Assembly (NCBI GenBank): GCA_028023455.1 | Contig: JAQFVV010012572.1 | Location: forward strand, 1,924,001 to 1,988,000 | Direction of reading: 5' to 3' | DNA: 64,000 nucleotides | Origin: Epiperipatus broadwayi | Taxonomy: Eukaryota > Onychophora > Udeonychophora > Euonychophora > Peripatidae | In this document: positions 49,465 through 61,469 of the stretch, in pieces | Layout of the letters: each line of letters starts with the position of its first letter | Position numbering within the stretch: position 1 is the stretch's first letter | Program-made: the position numbers and the translations under genes | Notes under the pieces: generated by a model | The model's database searches: none | What the model saw: only the letters and a program-made list of their open reading frames with translations | What the model was told of the DNA's origin: nothing

Positions 49465-49978
49465 AAAACAGGCAAAACTCTCTATACGTATTGCCACTTA
49501 GTGCAAGCCAGAGTAATCAATGAATGCCAGAAGGTTTATGCATAAAATCCCCATCTAGTGCCTACTCATCCAATATCCCGGACTACTTTCTGGTTTATGG
49601 CCTTTGTCAGTGAGAAGCATTGGATCTGAGAGCACTGCACCTAGATCTTAGAATCTAATGCAACCCTCCAGCAGCCACCATTTATCTCTAATTAACTACA
49701 AAATTATGAGTCTTAAATTGAAAACACTGTAATATTTTCAATCCAAGCTCATTAGCTTATATATTCAGTAACTATACATTTTGGTGACTTTGATAGCCAC
49801 CACTATTCTTTTAGGCAGGATTGGTTTTAAGCCAATAAACATCACATGATCACCATTTCCTATGCTTGCTTATAACTGTTATTAAAACAGGCAAAACTCT
49901 CTATACGTATTGCTACTAGATGGGAATTTTATGCACAAGCGTTCTGGCATCCATTGATTACTATGGCTTACACTGAGT
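49465..49978. repeat. PLE terminal repeats flanking GIY-YIG
   Basis: A complete unit in minus orientation (about 49,465-49,660) is homologous to 17,925-18,113. A chimeric unit at 49,880-49,978 starts in minus orientation (GGCAAAACTCTCTATACG) and switches to plus (TTTTATGCACAAGCG, CATTGATTACTATGGC), running into the GIY-YIG coding relic. A degenerate hammerhead-like motif lies on the minus strand near 49,571-49,618: CTGACAA in place of CTGACGA, then AGAAAGTAGTC. Confidence 0.65.
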
Positions 49979-50300
49979 GATCTATAAAATGGCATGCCCT
50001 CAATTAGGCTGTCAGGCATCTTACTACGGTGAAACTCGGGCTAACCTTAATACAAGAATTTACCAACACAGGTATGCATACAACAGGGTTAAAAATAAAA
50101 ATGAAGAAACATCAGTATTCTGGGACCACAAAGCAGCTAAGGCCATGTATTCGAACCCAGTTCTGCCCAAATAATTTGTACAGAGAAGAGTGATACCAAA
50201 AGAAAAGTTAAAGAAGCTTTTTACATAGCAAATGATCTCAGTGCCATTAATAGAAGAGAGGCATGCTTTGCTCTCTCCAAACAATGGACTAACTAATTAA
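49977..50300 (+). pseudogene. PLE GIY-YIG endonuclease fragment
   Basis: The open part (65 codons) reads CPQLGCQASYYGETRANLN and TRIYQHRYAYNR, then SVFWDHKAA. YYGET.A.L..R...H is the GIY-YIG core of Penelope-like elements, with conserved Arg and His positions; the N-terminal Cys pair is also usual. After a stop, VLPK.FVQRRVIPKEKLKK and IEERHALLSPNNGLTN complete the C-terminus. The RT that should precede it is missing; terminal-repeat DNA lies directly upstream. Confidence 0.7.
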
Positions 50301-50800
50301 AAATTCGAACTCATTTGCATATGTGTACAATAAATCACAACAGTCTTCATTCACAAAGCTATGAGTATGAGATTCGAACATTATCAAAAGCGCTAAGCAG
50401 ACGTATTACGCATTATAATATAATTATAGCTTCACTAACGCATACGAAATAAAATTTTTAACAGATCAGAATATTTTAAAATGTTTCCAACTGCAGCTAT
50501 TCACCACGAATCTTTGTAAATATTAAACTACACAAACTTAATTAGTCCCTGCAGTTAATGATAGATCTTCGAGAGGCATATTATTATAAAACTGCTAAAA
50601 CTATATCGCTGAATGACTTACAGTACATCTAGGTTTTGGAAGATCCTCTCTAAAACTTGTTTATCACATTAATATACATAAAATAAAACCATAAACTTGA
50701 ATCCTTAGACATCATGGAGTTATAAGAGTCGTTTCTTGTACGCACTCAATAAACATTATTCAGGAAATGCTGCAAAAAAAAATAACAATATAATCCTAAT

Positions 50801-51440
50801 ATGGGTGGGTTCATTCTGGAGGCTTTAAGATCGACAGACAAAGACATCACTGCCTTATTTAACAAACATTACAAGAAAAACTATGGTTGGCCCATGGTTT
50901 TGCCCACAAGTGGCATTATTTGTAGCATTACATTAGCTAAATTTAAAAAGGTAATTATCCCTAATTACCTAACCATTGAACCCAACTTAATTTATACATG
51001 ATACATGGACGACATGCTAATATGTGCTCTTGAGAAACATATTACAGATACATGTTAAGATTGGATGCAAATAACATCTTTAAAATGACCCACTGAAGAC
51101 GAAGATGCCTCAAAAGATTGTAAGTTCTTGGATCTATATAGCCAACGAAATGACGACAATTTGGATTAGAAGATGATGATTAAGCTTTTTGAAATTTGGA
51201 GGCGGGGAACAATTCACTCTCAATCTCGGACACCAACTATGCATAAATTAGCTTGTATTAAAAGTTTCTTAAATAGAAACCTAAATCTATGCAAATATGA
51301 GGCAGATCAAAAAGACAATATTGATGCCTATATCAAAGGTTTATGCAAACTAGGATACAACAATAATACATTAATTAATACCATGAAGAAATTTTACAAG
51401 AAAATAAAATGGTTACCTTCATGAGAGGCGGACATAACAT
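50801..51440 (+). pseudogene. PLE-like reverse transcriptase fragment
   Basis: The plus strand reads GWPMVLPTSGIICSITLAKF (the (A/P)MG.PLS..(L/I).. RT block), then after a TGA, YMDDML at 51,002-51,019, the catalytic metal-binding motif with both Asp. A thumb-like MHKLACIKSFLNRNLNLC and LCKLGYNNNTLINTMKKFYK follow. The HK-A...S.L.R.L region fits Penelope-type RT more than LINE RT. It lies downstream of the GIY-YIG fragment, the reverse of the normal domain order, so it is a separate copy or rearranged. Confidence 0.6.
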
Positions 51441-51797
51441 ATTGGTTATGTATGCTATACATTTCCTTTGCTCTCACGAAAAGTTAAAAGAATTTAAGCA
51501 TACTGCTACATAATACCCTAAGAATAGGCTCCTGGATTGAACCCCCCAAATAATATATAAAATCTGATGTGCTATGAATAACTCTTGAGTACAAGTCAAT
51601 TTTTCTCAAATATGAGCGGGAATAAGATCACATTTTTGATCCAGTAAAAGTAAATGTATGCTCTAAACATGACGACAGAAAATGCAAAATAAAGATTATG
51701 GTTCATCACTAATAACCCCCACGCGATCAACAAAAAGAAAATAGCATTCCAGTCCAAAAAGTATTAAATTTAAATTAATTATTTACATAATGCTCAC

Positions 51798-51900
51798 CTT
51801 TTTTAAATCTCACAATGCATCCTGCAAATTATGAGTACTATGATTCTGGCCTTAGCAGTTGAAAGCATGCTCAGCAAATTTTAAAGAGTCTAATACTGAG
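51798..51900 (-). pseudogene. Exon-like segment with stops, unidentified
   Basis: The minus strand has a T-rich tract and CAG, then about 33 codons (LDSLKFAEHAFNC, stop, GQNHSTHNLQDAL, stop, DLKK), then AAG followed by GTGAGC, a good donor form. Two in-frame stops exclude a working exon. I do not recognise the family; it may be an old duplicated exon or chance. Confidence 0.25.
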
Positions 51901-52249
51901 TAATCTTTTTTTTTTCAAATGTTATATATGTAATATATATACATTACAACATATATGTATATTAAGATACATACATAGCAATCTCTTCCCCTTCCCTACT
52001 TGGTAGAAACAGTGTTTTCTTTTGCTTTTACAAGCATGTCTCTTGGAAACCACAACTGTTGGATGGACTCTCAGTTTTATCTTCTTCCATTGTTACACTT
52101 GTTAATCTTGTTCAGGCATGTGGAATTTCCATTATTTCTTTTTTTGTCATCTGCTTGGTTTTCTTCTTTGTCTGTTATACTTATTTATATTAACTCATTA
52201 ATTGATTTCAAGCGACAATGATTAACATTTTTTCACTTCACTTTTTATC

Positions 52250-52760
52250 AGATATGATGATTTCTGCTAAACCAAGATATGAGAAAAATTTTCATTATTT
52301 CTTTATTGTCACTTCTGAGCTTGTATTTTTTACAATTCTGTATTCTAACCAACAAAAATATGTCTATGACAGCTAGAAAAATGTGACTTTTAAAGGATCT
52401 GACTTGGTCTATGTATTCACTGCAAAGATAGTTACTGCAGGCCATTTTATAAAATTTTTCTCGAGTAGTCTAGCTGTAGATCAGCTCAGTTAATATTTTT
52501 TAAAAATTAATATTTGGTCATCTAACATACTTTCTCACTAATGCTTTAACTCTTACAATTCTCGGATGCCCATCATGTAATAAATTTAAATCTTTCTTCC
52601 AGCCATTAGTATTACAACTCAGTTACCATTTAATATGCAACCATTGTACATTGTGAGATTTGTTCTAATATTCCAAAACAAATAGCGCTAGTTATTTTGG
52701 CCATTTTGCAGGCCAACCCCTACTTATCTATTTAATCAATTCTTGATAACTGTCATCATT
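52250..52760 (-). pseudogene. Ty3/gypsy integrase relic
   Basis: LLHDGHPRIVRVKALVRKYV and the following WPNI (a stop in this copy) match the HHCC-zone of gypsy integrases (LH.GHPGI.RMKALAR.Y). Downstream, RSFKSHIFLAVIDIFLLV matches the G.FLVVVDAYSKW catalytic-core entry, with the first catalytic Asp retained in VID. The zinc-binding Cys pair region is interrupted by stops. Confidence 0.65.
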
Positions 52761-52959
52761 TTTAGACCGGTTAGCGATTGTTTTACTATTTAGCACATTT
52801 GAATGAAGTGTCTATATTGTTTCATGGGCATTCAAGGTAACACGTCTGCATGTAGAATTAATTTCCCTTTGTGAACTTCAATTCATATTTATATGCCGAT
52901 AGAAAATTTAGCAGCATAATATGCAGTGGCTCAAATGTTTGGCAAGTGGGTCTCGAATG

Positions 52960-53280
52960 ATTTACGATCCCATTAACGCAGTAAAATTTCAACCATGTAA
53001 GTGTTGATAATTTTTTTCACTTCCAAATGTTATTAGCCAGTACTTCTTTATCTAATCGGCTAGAATTTCCTTCAGCACTAGATACTGATCTAGATGCATG
53101 TTATTTTGTCTCTTCTTCGCTATACGTAGGGTGAGATAAAGCAGCCCCTATGCCATGGTTGGAAGCATCTATAGTAACTATGACGTCAAGATCAATCGTT
53201 ATTATAATAAATGTGTAACTATCTCAATGTTAATAGAACTTTAGTTTCATTGAATACTTTTTCGTGTTTTTCAGGGCCTC
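52960..53280 (-). pseudogene. Ty3/gypsy RNase H relic
   Basis: LDVIVTIDASNHGIGAALS on the minus strand (about 53,135-53,190) is the first RNase H block with its Asp, and SSAEGNSSRLDKEVLA (about 53,040-53,090) is the second with its Glu. It is contiguous with the RT relic. Frameshifted. Confidence 0.7.
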
Positions 53281-53995
53281 ACTAACTTTAATGGTTTTTT
53301 AATAAATTATATAATGGATGGGTTATTTTGGTCTTATTTTTTAAAAAAGATTTTAAAAAATTTATTAAATTTTAAAAAGCTTGTAACACTTTTGACATTT
53401 TTCGGTCTTGAAGCTTTTTAAAAGTCCATACTTTCTTCGCATGAGGTAATTTATCCCCTTTACTGATTAGATGTCCTAGAAATTTAGTGTTCGAGTATTC
53501 AGAAGTTTTCCAAAAATATGATGAAACACTGCTTTTAAATCCAGTTTTGCAAATGTATGACAATGCTTGTAGCAGTGCGAGTATTCGTTTAGTGTTTGGA
53601 ATTGGATGCACCTTTGTTTAAGTTTTTATTTACAGTGAATCAATAATCGCCACAAATTCTCAAATTTCCCATCTGGTTTCAAACTTACGACTACAGATAT
53701 TGCCCAGTCCTACTCTTCCACGTGTTAATACTTGCTTCTAAACTAGTTCATTAATAGTTTTTTAACTTTCTCTTTCTGGAAGAATGGCATTTTAAGAATT
53801 TTGCAAATATCGGTTTTGTCCTTTCTTTCAGATCAATTTCAACAGGTTTAGTTTTCATAACTTCTTGTTTCACCTTAAATAGACTTGGGAATTTGCATTT
53901 AATCTTGTTATTAATTCTTTTAACTATGTTACCTTTAATACTTAGTCTCGCAAACCATTCATGATTAATAAAAGGATTTATTTTATTCCAAACTA
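53280..53995 (-). pseudogene. Ty3/gypsy reverse transcriptase relic
   Basis: From right to left: KPVEIDLKERTKPIFAKFLK (entry of the polymerase), EEDWAISVVVSLKPDGK-like (the DWA.P.V.V.KPDG block), HTFAKLDLKAVF (motif A, with the Asp of KLDL) and FLGHLISKGDKLPHAKKV (the YLGH.IS..G block). The YVDD box is not visible in frame. The Tigger element sits just upstream, so protease and RT are separated. Confidence 0.75.
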
Positions 53996-54001
53996 TATAT
54001 A

Positions 54002-55172
54002 CACCTGGGTCTCTTTTTACGCAGATTTATTTAAAGCGATTTTGAAATTACCCGATTCATGTTTCTTCGGAAGTCGAACTCCGATAATGCGCTATTACTT
54101 TAAATAATAAATTTCGCGCACTTACATCATATTGAAAGTAATAGCACATTATTGGAATTCAACTTTCATCTTAGTAATTTCAATATTTTCAGTGCTTTAT
54201 AATAGTAAGATTTTATGCAATAATGAAATTAAAATCATGATTTCCACATTTTATGTATACACACATTAAATTTTACAAGATTATAATGTAAATTTGTTCA
54301 AACATTGTGCGTGTTAATTTTGCATTTTAAATCACATTCTGTTTTTGCTTTTTAAAAAAGAACGTAATCAATTATTAATCATTAAGTGTCCGCAAGTTTA
54401 TTTTTAAAAGGTGAGTAATAGCAGTGAAACGAAATTTGATTTTTAAACGGAATTGAAAATTAAAAAATTAAAGACAAAAATAAAAGTTTAGATACAGAAG
54501 AAACTGTAGAAAAAGATAATGAAACAGAAATGGAACCTGTTTCTTTCACTGCAAAAATGATTCGAGAAGGTCTTCAACTTTCTAATCAGTTGGCAAATTA
54601 TTTTCTTATAAATGACACTAATCACGAACGTGCTCTTAAATTCCAATGAGAGCTAAATGGTTGTATGTCTGGATATCGTGTTCATAAACAATTAATAAAA
54701 TCATCATCTCAAAGATTAATTACTAATTACATTGTCACCAGAAAACCATTAACACAACATGAGAGTGAAGTTGGCGCTAGTTGTATTTCTTCTTGTGAAG
54801 AATCTGATTTTTTACCAGTTTGCAAACGAACCTGTTTATCGGCAAACAGCGATAATAATTAAAACATGTATAAAAAATGTATGCATAAAAATACATATTG
54901 TTTTGAATAAAATTAAATATTATAGTTAAAAAAGTTTGTCTTGTATCAATTTTTTTCAAATTTGAAATTTTTTATTAGTCATATTTTATTTCCTTATTTT
55001 TTTTTTCGCGAATTTTAAAGTAATTTTACATTGGTGCTTTGCTCTTACGTGATTTTTGAAAAATCACAGTCCGTATCCCCCCTTTTTCAAGGTAAGTTAC
55101 GTTTATTTTTGCGCAATTTCGTTTGCACGTTTTCTAAGAAACCTATCTATCGCGTAAAACGAGACCCAGGTG
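54002..55172 (+). mobile_element. Tigger-like element, copy 2 (inside gypsy)
   Basis: Inverted ends CACCTGGGTCTCTTTTTACG and, in reverse, CACCTGGGTCTCGTTTTACG are flanked by TA on both sides (54,000-54,001 and 55,173-55,174). The internal plus-strand segment 54,494-54,861 encodes a transposase C-terminus. The rest of the transposase is missing, so this is a deletion derivative mobilised in trans. It lies within the gypsy relic and is thus younger. Confidence 0.88.
54494..54861 (+). pseudogene. Tigger/pogo transposase C-terminal remnant
   Basis: The plus strand reads TAKMIREGLQLSNQLANYF and NHERALKFQ, then a stop and ELNGCMSGYRVHKQLIKSSS. A tail LPVCKRTCLSANSDNN ends at TAA. The IREGLQL..... 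F...D...ERSLKF..EL pattern is the C-terminal region of Tigger-type CENP-B-like transposases. The DDE catalytic core and the CENP-B DNA-binding domains are absent. Confidence 0.65.
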
Positions 55173-55499
55173 TAATGGCAAGGATTTAGATTTTCTATTG
55201 GTTTTTACATCTACTGATATATTTTCCGAGGATTTTCATTTCACTTCCATTAATATTTTGTGCTTGCAAATAAAATTTAATGCCAGGGGTCATTTTAATA
55301 TTTGCTATTAAATTATTTAGACTTTGTTGGATTATAGTGATATGCCCGATCCATTGTCAATTTCCACAAAATTCTTTTTCCATATATTTAAATAGGAAAC
55401 ATTATTTGCTCGACAATATTTGTTTTGGTATTTTTAATCTGGGTTTAGCTTTAGTTCATAGTTGAGCTACTTGTTGCAGACTTTTATTTAATCTTGGAC

Positions 55500-56100
55500 A
55501 TTTTTCAATAAGTATTTACTACATGTCCATTTGTGCACTCTTCATTATTTCTTATACAATTACAAGCTGTAGGTCCACTTTTTCCACAGCAGACTCAAAA
55601 ATTTTCTCCTATGTGACTTTGTTTTATTAAAATTACTTATGCTCCACGCTTCAGTTTTTGGATAGCAGTTTCATTTACATCATTCAAATTTAATTTCTGA
55701 AATGTTTTTGACTGTTCTAATACTAATTCATAAGCTATCCCTCTCTATTAATTGCATCTTTATATGTCAGATCTTTGTCTGATAATAATTGCTGTCGCAA
55801 ACATTTGACATCCCCATAAAAACTGTTCAAGAAGTGCCTCGTCTATTAAATCACCATATACAGAGTTTTTTGTTAGGTCTCTCAGTGCTATGTCATATTT
55901 ATGCAATTTTTCTCCTTGAGATTGACTTATATGCCTAAAATGAAGTTGAGCTGCATGTCTTGAAGATTAAATGGTTGAAATATTCATTTAGCTTAGAAAT
56001 TATTTCTTTGGGAAAAAATTTTCTGATTTAACCGTTCCACATAAACAGTTAATAATTTCATTACCCTTTAGCCTGCAAAATATAATAACATTGTTATTTT
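55500..56100 (-). pseudogene. Ty3/gypsy gag relic with zinc knuckle
   Basis: The minus strand reads EKLHKYDIALRDLTKN, YGDLIDEALLEQFLWGCQ, and AYELVLEQSKTFQKLNLND, which match the capsid C-terminal region of invertebrate gypsy gags. A nucleocapsid-type CCGKSGPTACNC segment follows; its expected His is replaced in this copy. Frameshifts at about 55,790 and elsewhere. Confidence 0.6.
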
Positions 56101-57603
56101 AATTTTACTTTCCTCAACTTTATTTATAAGAAAATACCTTTCAACATGTTGCATGAACAGAGACAAGCTAGTCGAGTCTTCAATGTCAAATTCAGTAATA
56201 ATAATTTATTACATTTTAATTTTAATACTGCTAGTTTTACTTCAATAAAATTACAATTATTTTTTGGCTATTACAAAAATCTCTCTAACTATACCAGTTT
56301 GTCAATTATAGGGTTCGAATTTTGTTCATGGCTGTCATATTACCAATTACAGGACCTAAATTCGATCAAATAGACCGTTGACTGCGTTACATTGTAATGT
56401 CTCTTCTGTAATGACGGAAGTGATTATATAATATTTAATCTATACACATCTGATACGTCAGTTGCAAAAAAGGCAAGCAATAAAATGTTTTACTATGTAT
56501 CAAGTTTAACAAAAAAAAACAACAACTAAGAACTGGATTAGGTTTTCTTGAATACTTGTTATAAATTTTATTTAAAATATATTTACAAGAGGAGCAGGTT
56601 AATTAAAAGATAGAAAGTAATCATTAGCCACCACAAATACTTATTAATTAAAAAACTAGTTGATATATAAATCTTTATTACCATTGCTCCTAATTTTGAG
56701 GAATTTGAACTCAGGTTAAAAAATGCACTCAGTATGAATTATTTATAACTCTAGTTTCTTTTACTATCTGCCTGAAGGTTTTTCAAAATAATATTCTAAA
56801 CCATGCAGCCTGCATAAAAGTTCTCTAGATTCACTTTGGAATATCAGAAAGCGAATCTCTCCTCAGGAGCGATATTTTTGTTTGCCATTAGATAATCACC
56901 TTACACTGCAAATAGAAGTCAATAATAATAATCGCTAAACAAGCAATACATACTTTTTAATAACTAATATTCTAGTATTTTGATAGCTAGAAATGCAAAA
57001 TAATAACTGTAAAATTCTATCACATTTAATAATATCAATTATATAAAATTTACATCTGTAGTTTTTTTTACAATATTTTATAGAATTATATATCTATACA
57101 TAAAATTGCTTGTATAATATATTGTAATGGAACGTACTTTTATTATATTATACCAATCATCAGTTAACTGGGACCAACAGTTTGTGGTGCCAAATGTAAT
57201 GGACAATATATCATATAAACATATTATACCTCAAATATAATGGAACATCAATATATGAGAAGAAAATAATGCTTCAAACATTGGATAATAAACGTAATGG
57301 AATATATATAATCTAAATGAATCCAATTGTTGAGAAAGCCTAATATAATAGATTGTATGATTTAAATGAAGAAAGACAAAATTATCCCAGTTATATTTAA
57401 ATAAATTATTTATATGCCCTTCCAACTAGCTATACATGAAATAAATCTAAAATCATACAGAGCAATGAGATCTATCATTATAATTTATTTTCAAGGTTGA
57501 TATGACTAACTAATCAAATATATATATCAGAAACAAAGGGAATTCTATTAAATCCAATATACACATCTATTATGTAAATTTATGTATATCTAAACATATC
57601 AAT

Positions 57604-57749
57604 GAATAATAATATGTGTAAGTGGCCCAAAGACTAAGCAATAAGTGAAATATGAAGTTATCCTCTATTAAATTGTGAATAATAATATGTGTAAGTGGCC
57701 TAAAGACCAAACAATAAGTGAAATATGAAGTTACCCTCTATTAAATTGT
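57604..57749. repeat. 73-bp tandem duplication (2 copies)
   Basis: Units at 57,604-57,676 and 57,677-57,749 start GAATAATAATATGTGTAAGT and end CTCTATTAAATTGT. They differ at about 5 positions. The duplication may lie within the gypsy 5' LTR zone. Confidence 0.9.
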
Positions 57750-57754
57750 GAATT

Positions 57755-59590
57755 CAATTAATTTCATAATGACTCTGGCATTAAAAGAAAAATAAGAATA
57801 AAATATTAATACTCTTTCAAATAAATTACAAAGGCATTACTTATAAAACAAATAGTACATCCTTTATTTTTATATTAGGGTTTAATTTTAGGTAATATCA
57901 ATGTTTTAAATACAAACCCAAATAATAAATATACATATATACTTGCAATAAGTATATATATTAAATAGATAAAGACATATCTGTGCTTAACAAGTAGGTA
58001 TTAATATAAATACAAATCCATATTTATACTTTTCAGATATTTAAAATAATAAAAAAAAAATATATATATTATATACAGCAAATATATATAAATTATTGTT
58101 TTGGTATGCATAAGAATCATTATATAAAGTTAAAAAAAAAAAAAAATGGAAATAAATTAATAATAAAACAATTTTTATAATAAAAATTTGCGAATATAAA
58201 TTTACTTATTAAAATATACATAACAACTCATATGCAATCCAAACTTATAAGCCATACTTTAAGATTTTAAATTACTTAAGTGTTAATTTTGACACCTGTT
58301 AAACATTTATTGCTGTTAGAAAACAAGACGCTTGAATTGAATATTTATAAAACGTTATATTTTTATAATGAAAAATAAAAGTAAACAAAAATATCGATCT
58401 CAAAAATATATTTATATATCATTTATACATATAAAATTATTGACTACCTTTCAAAGTTCACATGTCTAGTTTTCCTTCAAAAGTCAACTTATTCCATTGT
58501 TTTATTTCTTTATCCGTTTAATATTAGAATGCATTCTAGTTAAAGTGAAGAAAGATGTATGTATATTTTTATCCTTCTAAAATTTCTTTCCTTGAAAAAT
58601 AAATAAATAAATTGAAATGTTGAATCCAATATATTAATTCTAGTTACCTCCAGATTATTATTAGATTGACCATTATAGATTCCAGATAGCTATGTCAAAT
58701 TTCGGCTTCAAACGCGATGAAATTCATGTGTTGAAATTTTCTTAGTTTTTCTTTTTAAACTGCCTTGGAATAAATGAAAGAAAATGGTGCAGCCTCTTGG
58801 CTGCGATATATCTCTATTAGCCTGTCATGATTTATGTATTTACCATAGAAATCTATCTTATTCCAATATTCTGAAGAATGGTAATTTCAAAGAAACAAAG
58901 TACAACAAAATTTTATCCTTTTGTTTTTTTAATCACTATCCTAATAATAATGGCTTCTTTTTTTTTTTGTTGCTGTTGTTCCACATGCTAGCAAATGCTG
59001 TTTTGAAAACCATTGTTACACATGTTTTATTTTAAACAATTAACATTAAAAAAAAAAAAAATATCAAGCATATTATATAAAAAATATTAAATTGAAAATT
59101 TATTTGACAGCTTTAAAAATATACATAAATAATAATATTGCATTTTTTTAATAATCACTGCAAATAAAATTTTTTTATATAATCAACAATTTATATGTCT
59201 TCATTTATTTATAATAATTAAATATTCATAACAATGTACCATCAACATATAAATAAAATAATAACTTCAAACAATAACTATACCTAATAACCATAAACAA
59301 TAATAATACTTCATATATAAACATCAACTCAAAGGTTTTTTTTTTATATAACAAACGATAATTTTTAAAATATAGATAGACTTATCGATATTTACAATAT
59401 ATACAATTCATATAGATATAAGTGCATACTACACATTTATTTTGCTTGCATATAACACACATATATATTAAAATACATAGCAGGTTTATATTAAATTACT
59501 CTTTAATAAAGATATGCCAAAGCATCTCATTGTCCTTATGAGGAATCTATTCTAGACTAAAAGCTACAATTAAAACAACCTATAATAAAA
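57755..59590. other. AT-rich DNA, nothing recognised
   Basis: No exon, RNA gene or transposon protein was seen. The 83-codon plus-strand frame at 58,784-59,035 is low-complexity at its end and has no family motif. Confidence 0.5.
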
Positions 59591-60180
59591 TAGCTGTTTT
59601 TCATATTGTTAAAAAGAGTTGCATTTTAAATCTACTTAGGAGACAAATAACTGATTCAGGATTTATGAAAAAAATTAGCATTCTTCAATATGCTGATAAT
59701 ACTAAACTTACAATCAAGAATGTGAAAAAAGGAAACACATATTAGAAAAATATAAACCGAACCAAGATAGACTTGTGACTAACTGAAAAAATTAAGACAT
59801 TTATAGTAACTGTTTAAAATTACTGATGGAAACACACTACTTACTTCATATATTAAGAAAAATTCTTCATTTGAAAGCTCCATTGTTCCTTAGATATACA
59901 GACCCACCCTTACAAATGAATAAGTATCACAATGGGACATTATCTAATACTGAAAAAAGAAAAAAAAAATAATGAAGCCTTTATGATATTGATAAAACTA
60001 ATAATTTCATAAAGAGCAAGAAAAATTAGCAATGGACCTTCAATCCCATTAAAATTCATCAAGAAAATGTAGAAGGATCTAGTTCATTATGAATGACTAG
60101 TTTCTGAAAAATATAAACCAATTTCTAAAAGAATATAATGCTAAAAATATTTGTGATTGTATCAGAAATTGCAGTATTTA
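59590..60180 (+). pseudogene. Possible LINE RT scrap with YAD box
   Basis: One frame reads DSGFMKKISILQYADNTKLT then IKN, resembling the QYADD(T)-box and flanks of L1/Tx1-like LINE RT with the second Asp changed to Asn. Nothing else is clear, though GPSIPLKFIK-like sequence follows. The stretch is short and broken. Confidence 0.3.
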
Positions 60181-60499
60181 TTTTTATATGATATATAATA
60201 CGTAATTAAAACAAATCCAATAGCAGCTCAAATTAGTTATATTACAAAGCTGCATGAAAACAAAAATTTGTTTGCTTTAAAAAATTTTTTAAAAAAGTCA
60301 GTTTATGCATTTAATCATATTAAATATTTCATAAAATTACTTTATAACAAATGAGAAACAACAAAATGACAAATTGTATTATAAAGAGAGAAAAATATTT
60401 TGATATGCCGCAGGAGTTTTGAATTGTATAATTTATAAAAATGCGAGACATTTTGTATCTTTTCTCATTCTCTTTTTTCTGAATGGATTTTTTTAATTA

Positions 60500-61464
60500 C
60501 ACCTGGGTCTCGTTTTACGCGAGATAGGTTCCTCAGAAAACACGCGCAAACGAAATGGCGCAAAAATAGACGTAACTTACATTGAAAAGGGGGGGGGATG
60601 CGGTCTGTGATTTTTCAAAATTCGCGTAAAAGCAAAGCACCAACGTAAAATTATTTTAAAATTCGCGCAAAAAAAAAAAAGGAAATAAAATATAACTAAT
60701 AAAAAATTTCAAATTTAAAAAAAATTGATACAAGACAAACTTTTTTTAACTATAATATTTAATTTTATTCAAAACAATATATTTTTATGGATAATTTACA
60801 GTAATTTACATTTTTTTATACACGTTTTAATTATTATCGCTATTTGCCGTTAAACAGGTTCGTTTGCAAACTAGTAAAAAAACAGATTCTTCACAAGAGA
60901 AAATACAACTAGCGCCAACATCACTCTCATGTTGTGTTAATGGTTTTCTGGTGACAACATAATTAGTAAGTAATCTAACAACTAAAAATTAAATTGTTAT
61001 TTTTGTCTTTAATTTTCAATTTTAATTGTGCCCACTGCTATTACTCACCTTTTAAAAATAAACTTGCGGACACTAAATGATTAATAATTGATTAGGTTCT
61101 TTTTTAAAAAGCAAAAACAGAATGTGAATTAAAATGCAAAATTAACATGCACAATGTTTGAACAAATTTACATTATAATCTTGTAAAATTTAATGTGTGT
61201 ATACATAAAATGTGGAAATCATGATTTTAATTTCATTATTGCATAAAATCTTACTATTATAAAGGACTGAAAATATTGAAATTACTAAGATGAAAATCGA
61301 ATTCCAATAATGTGCTATTACTTTCAATATAACGAAAGTGCTCGAAATTTATTATTATATTTATTAAGTAAAAGCGCATTATCGGAGTTCGACTTCCGGT
61401 GAAACACGAATCGCATAACTTCAAAATCGTGTTAAATAAGTCCGCGTAAAAAGAGACCCAGGTG
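60500..61464 (-). mobile_element. Tigger-like element, copy 3
   Basis: Left end CACCTGGGTCTCGTTTTACG after TA; right end reverse-complements to CACCTGGGTCTCTTTTTACG. It is oriented opposite to copy 2. It keeps only the last part of the transposase tail (about 60,830-60,960, minus strand). Length 965 bp. The TA after the right end is changed to TG. Many CpGs (GCGCGCAAACG-like) survive in subterminal regions. Confidence 0.85.
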
Positions 61465-61469
61465 TGTAC

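Larger units (their letters stand above)
52240..57200 (-). mobile_element. Ty3/gypsy LTR retrotransposon relic
   Basis: Read right to left it holds: primer-binding-like TTTGGCACCACAAACTG (about 57,179-57,195) next to a CCATTACA end; gag (55,640-56,100); zinc-knuckle CCGKSGPTACNC (about 55,560-55,600); protease-side sequence (55,190-55,480); RT (53,280-53,995); RNase H (53,000-53,280); integrase (52,250-52,760). The gene order is that of Ty3/gypsy. Frameshifts and stops occur throughout. It is split by a Tigger-like element at 54,002-55,172. The 3' LTR was not recognised, and the 5' LTR extent beyond 57,195 is uncertain. Confidence 0.75.

Noticed and set aside
58640-58740. Donor-like GGAG-GTAACTAG on the minus strand as a possible OGT exon edge
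   Set aside because: The preceding minus-strand sequence has stops in the frames checked and no TPR resemblance.
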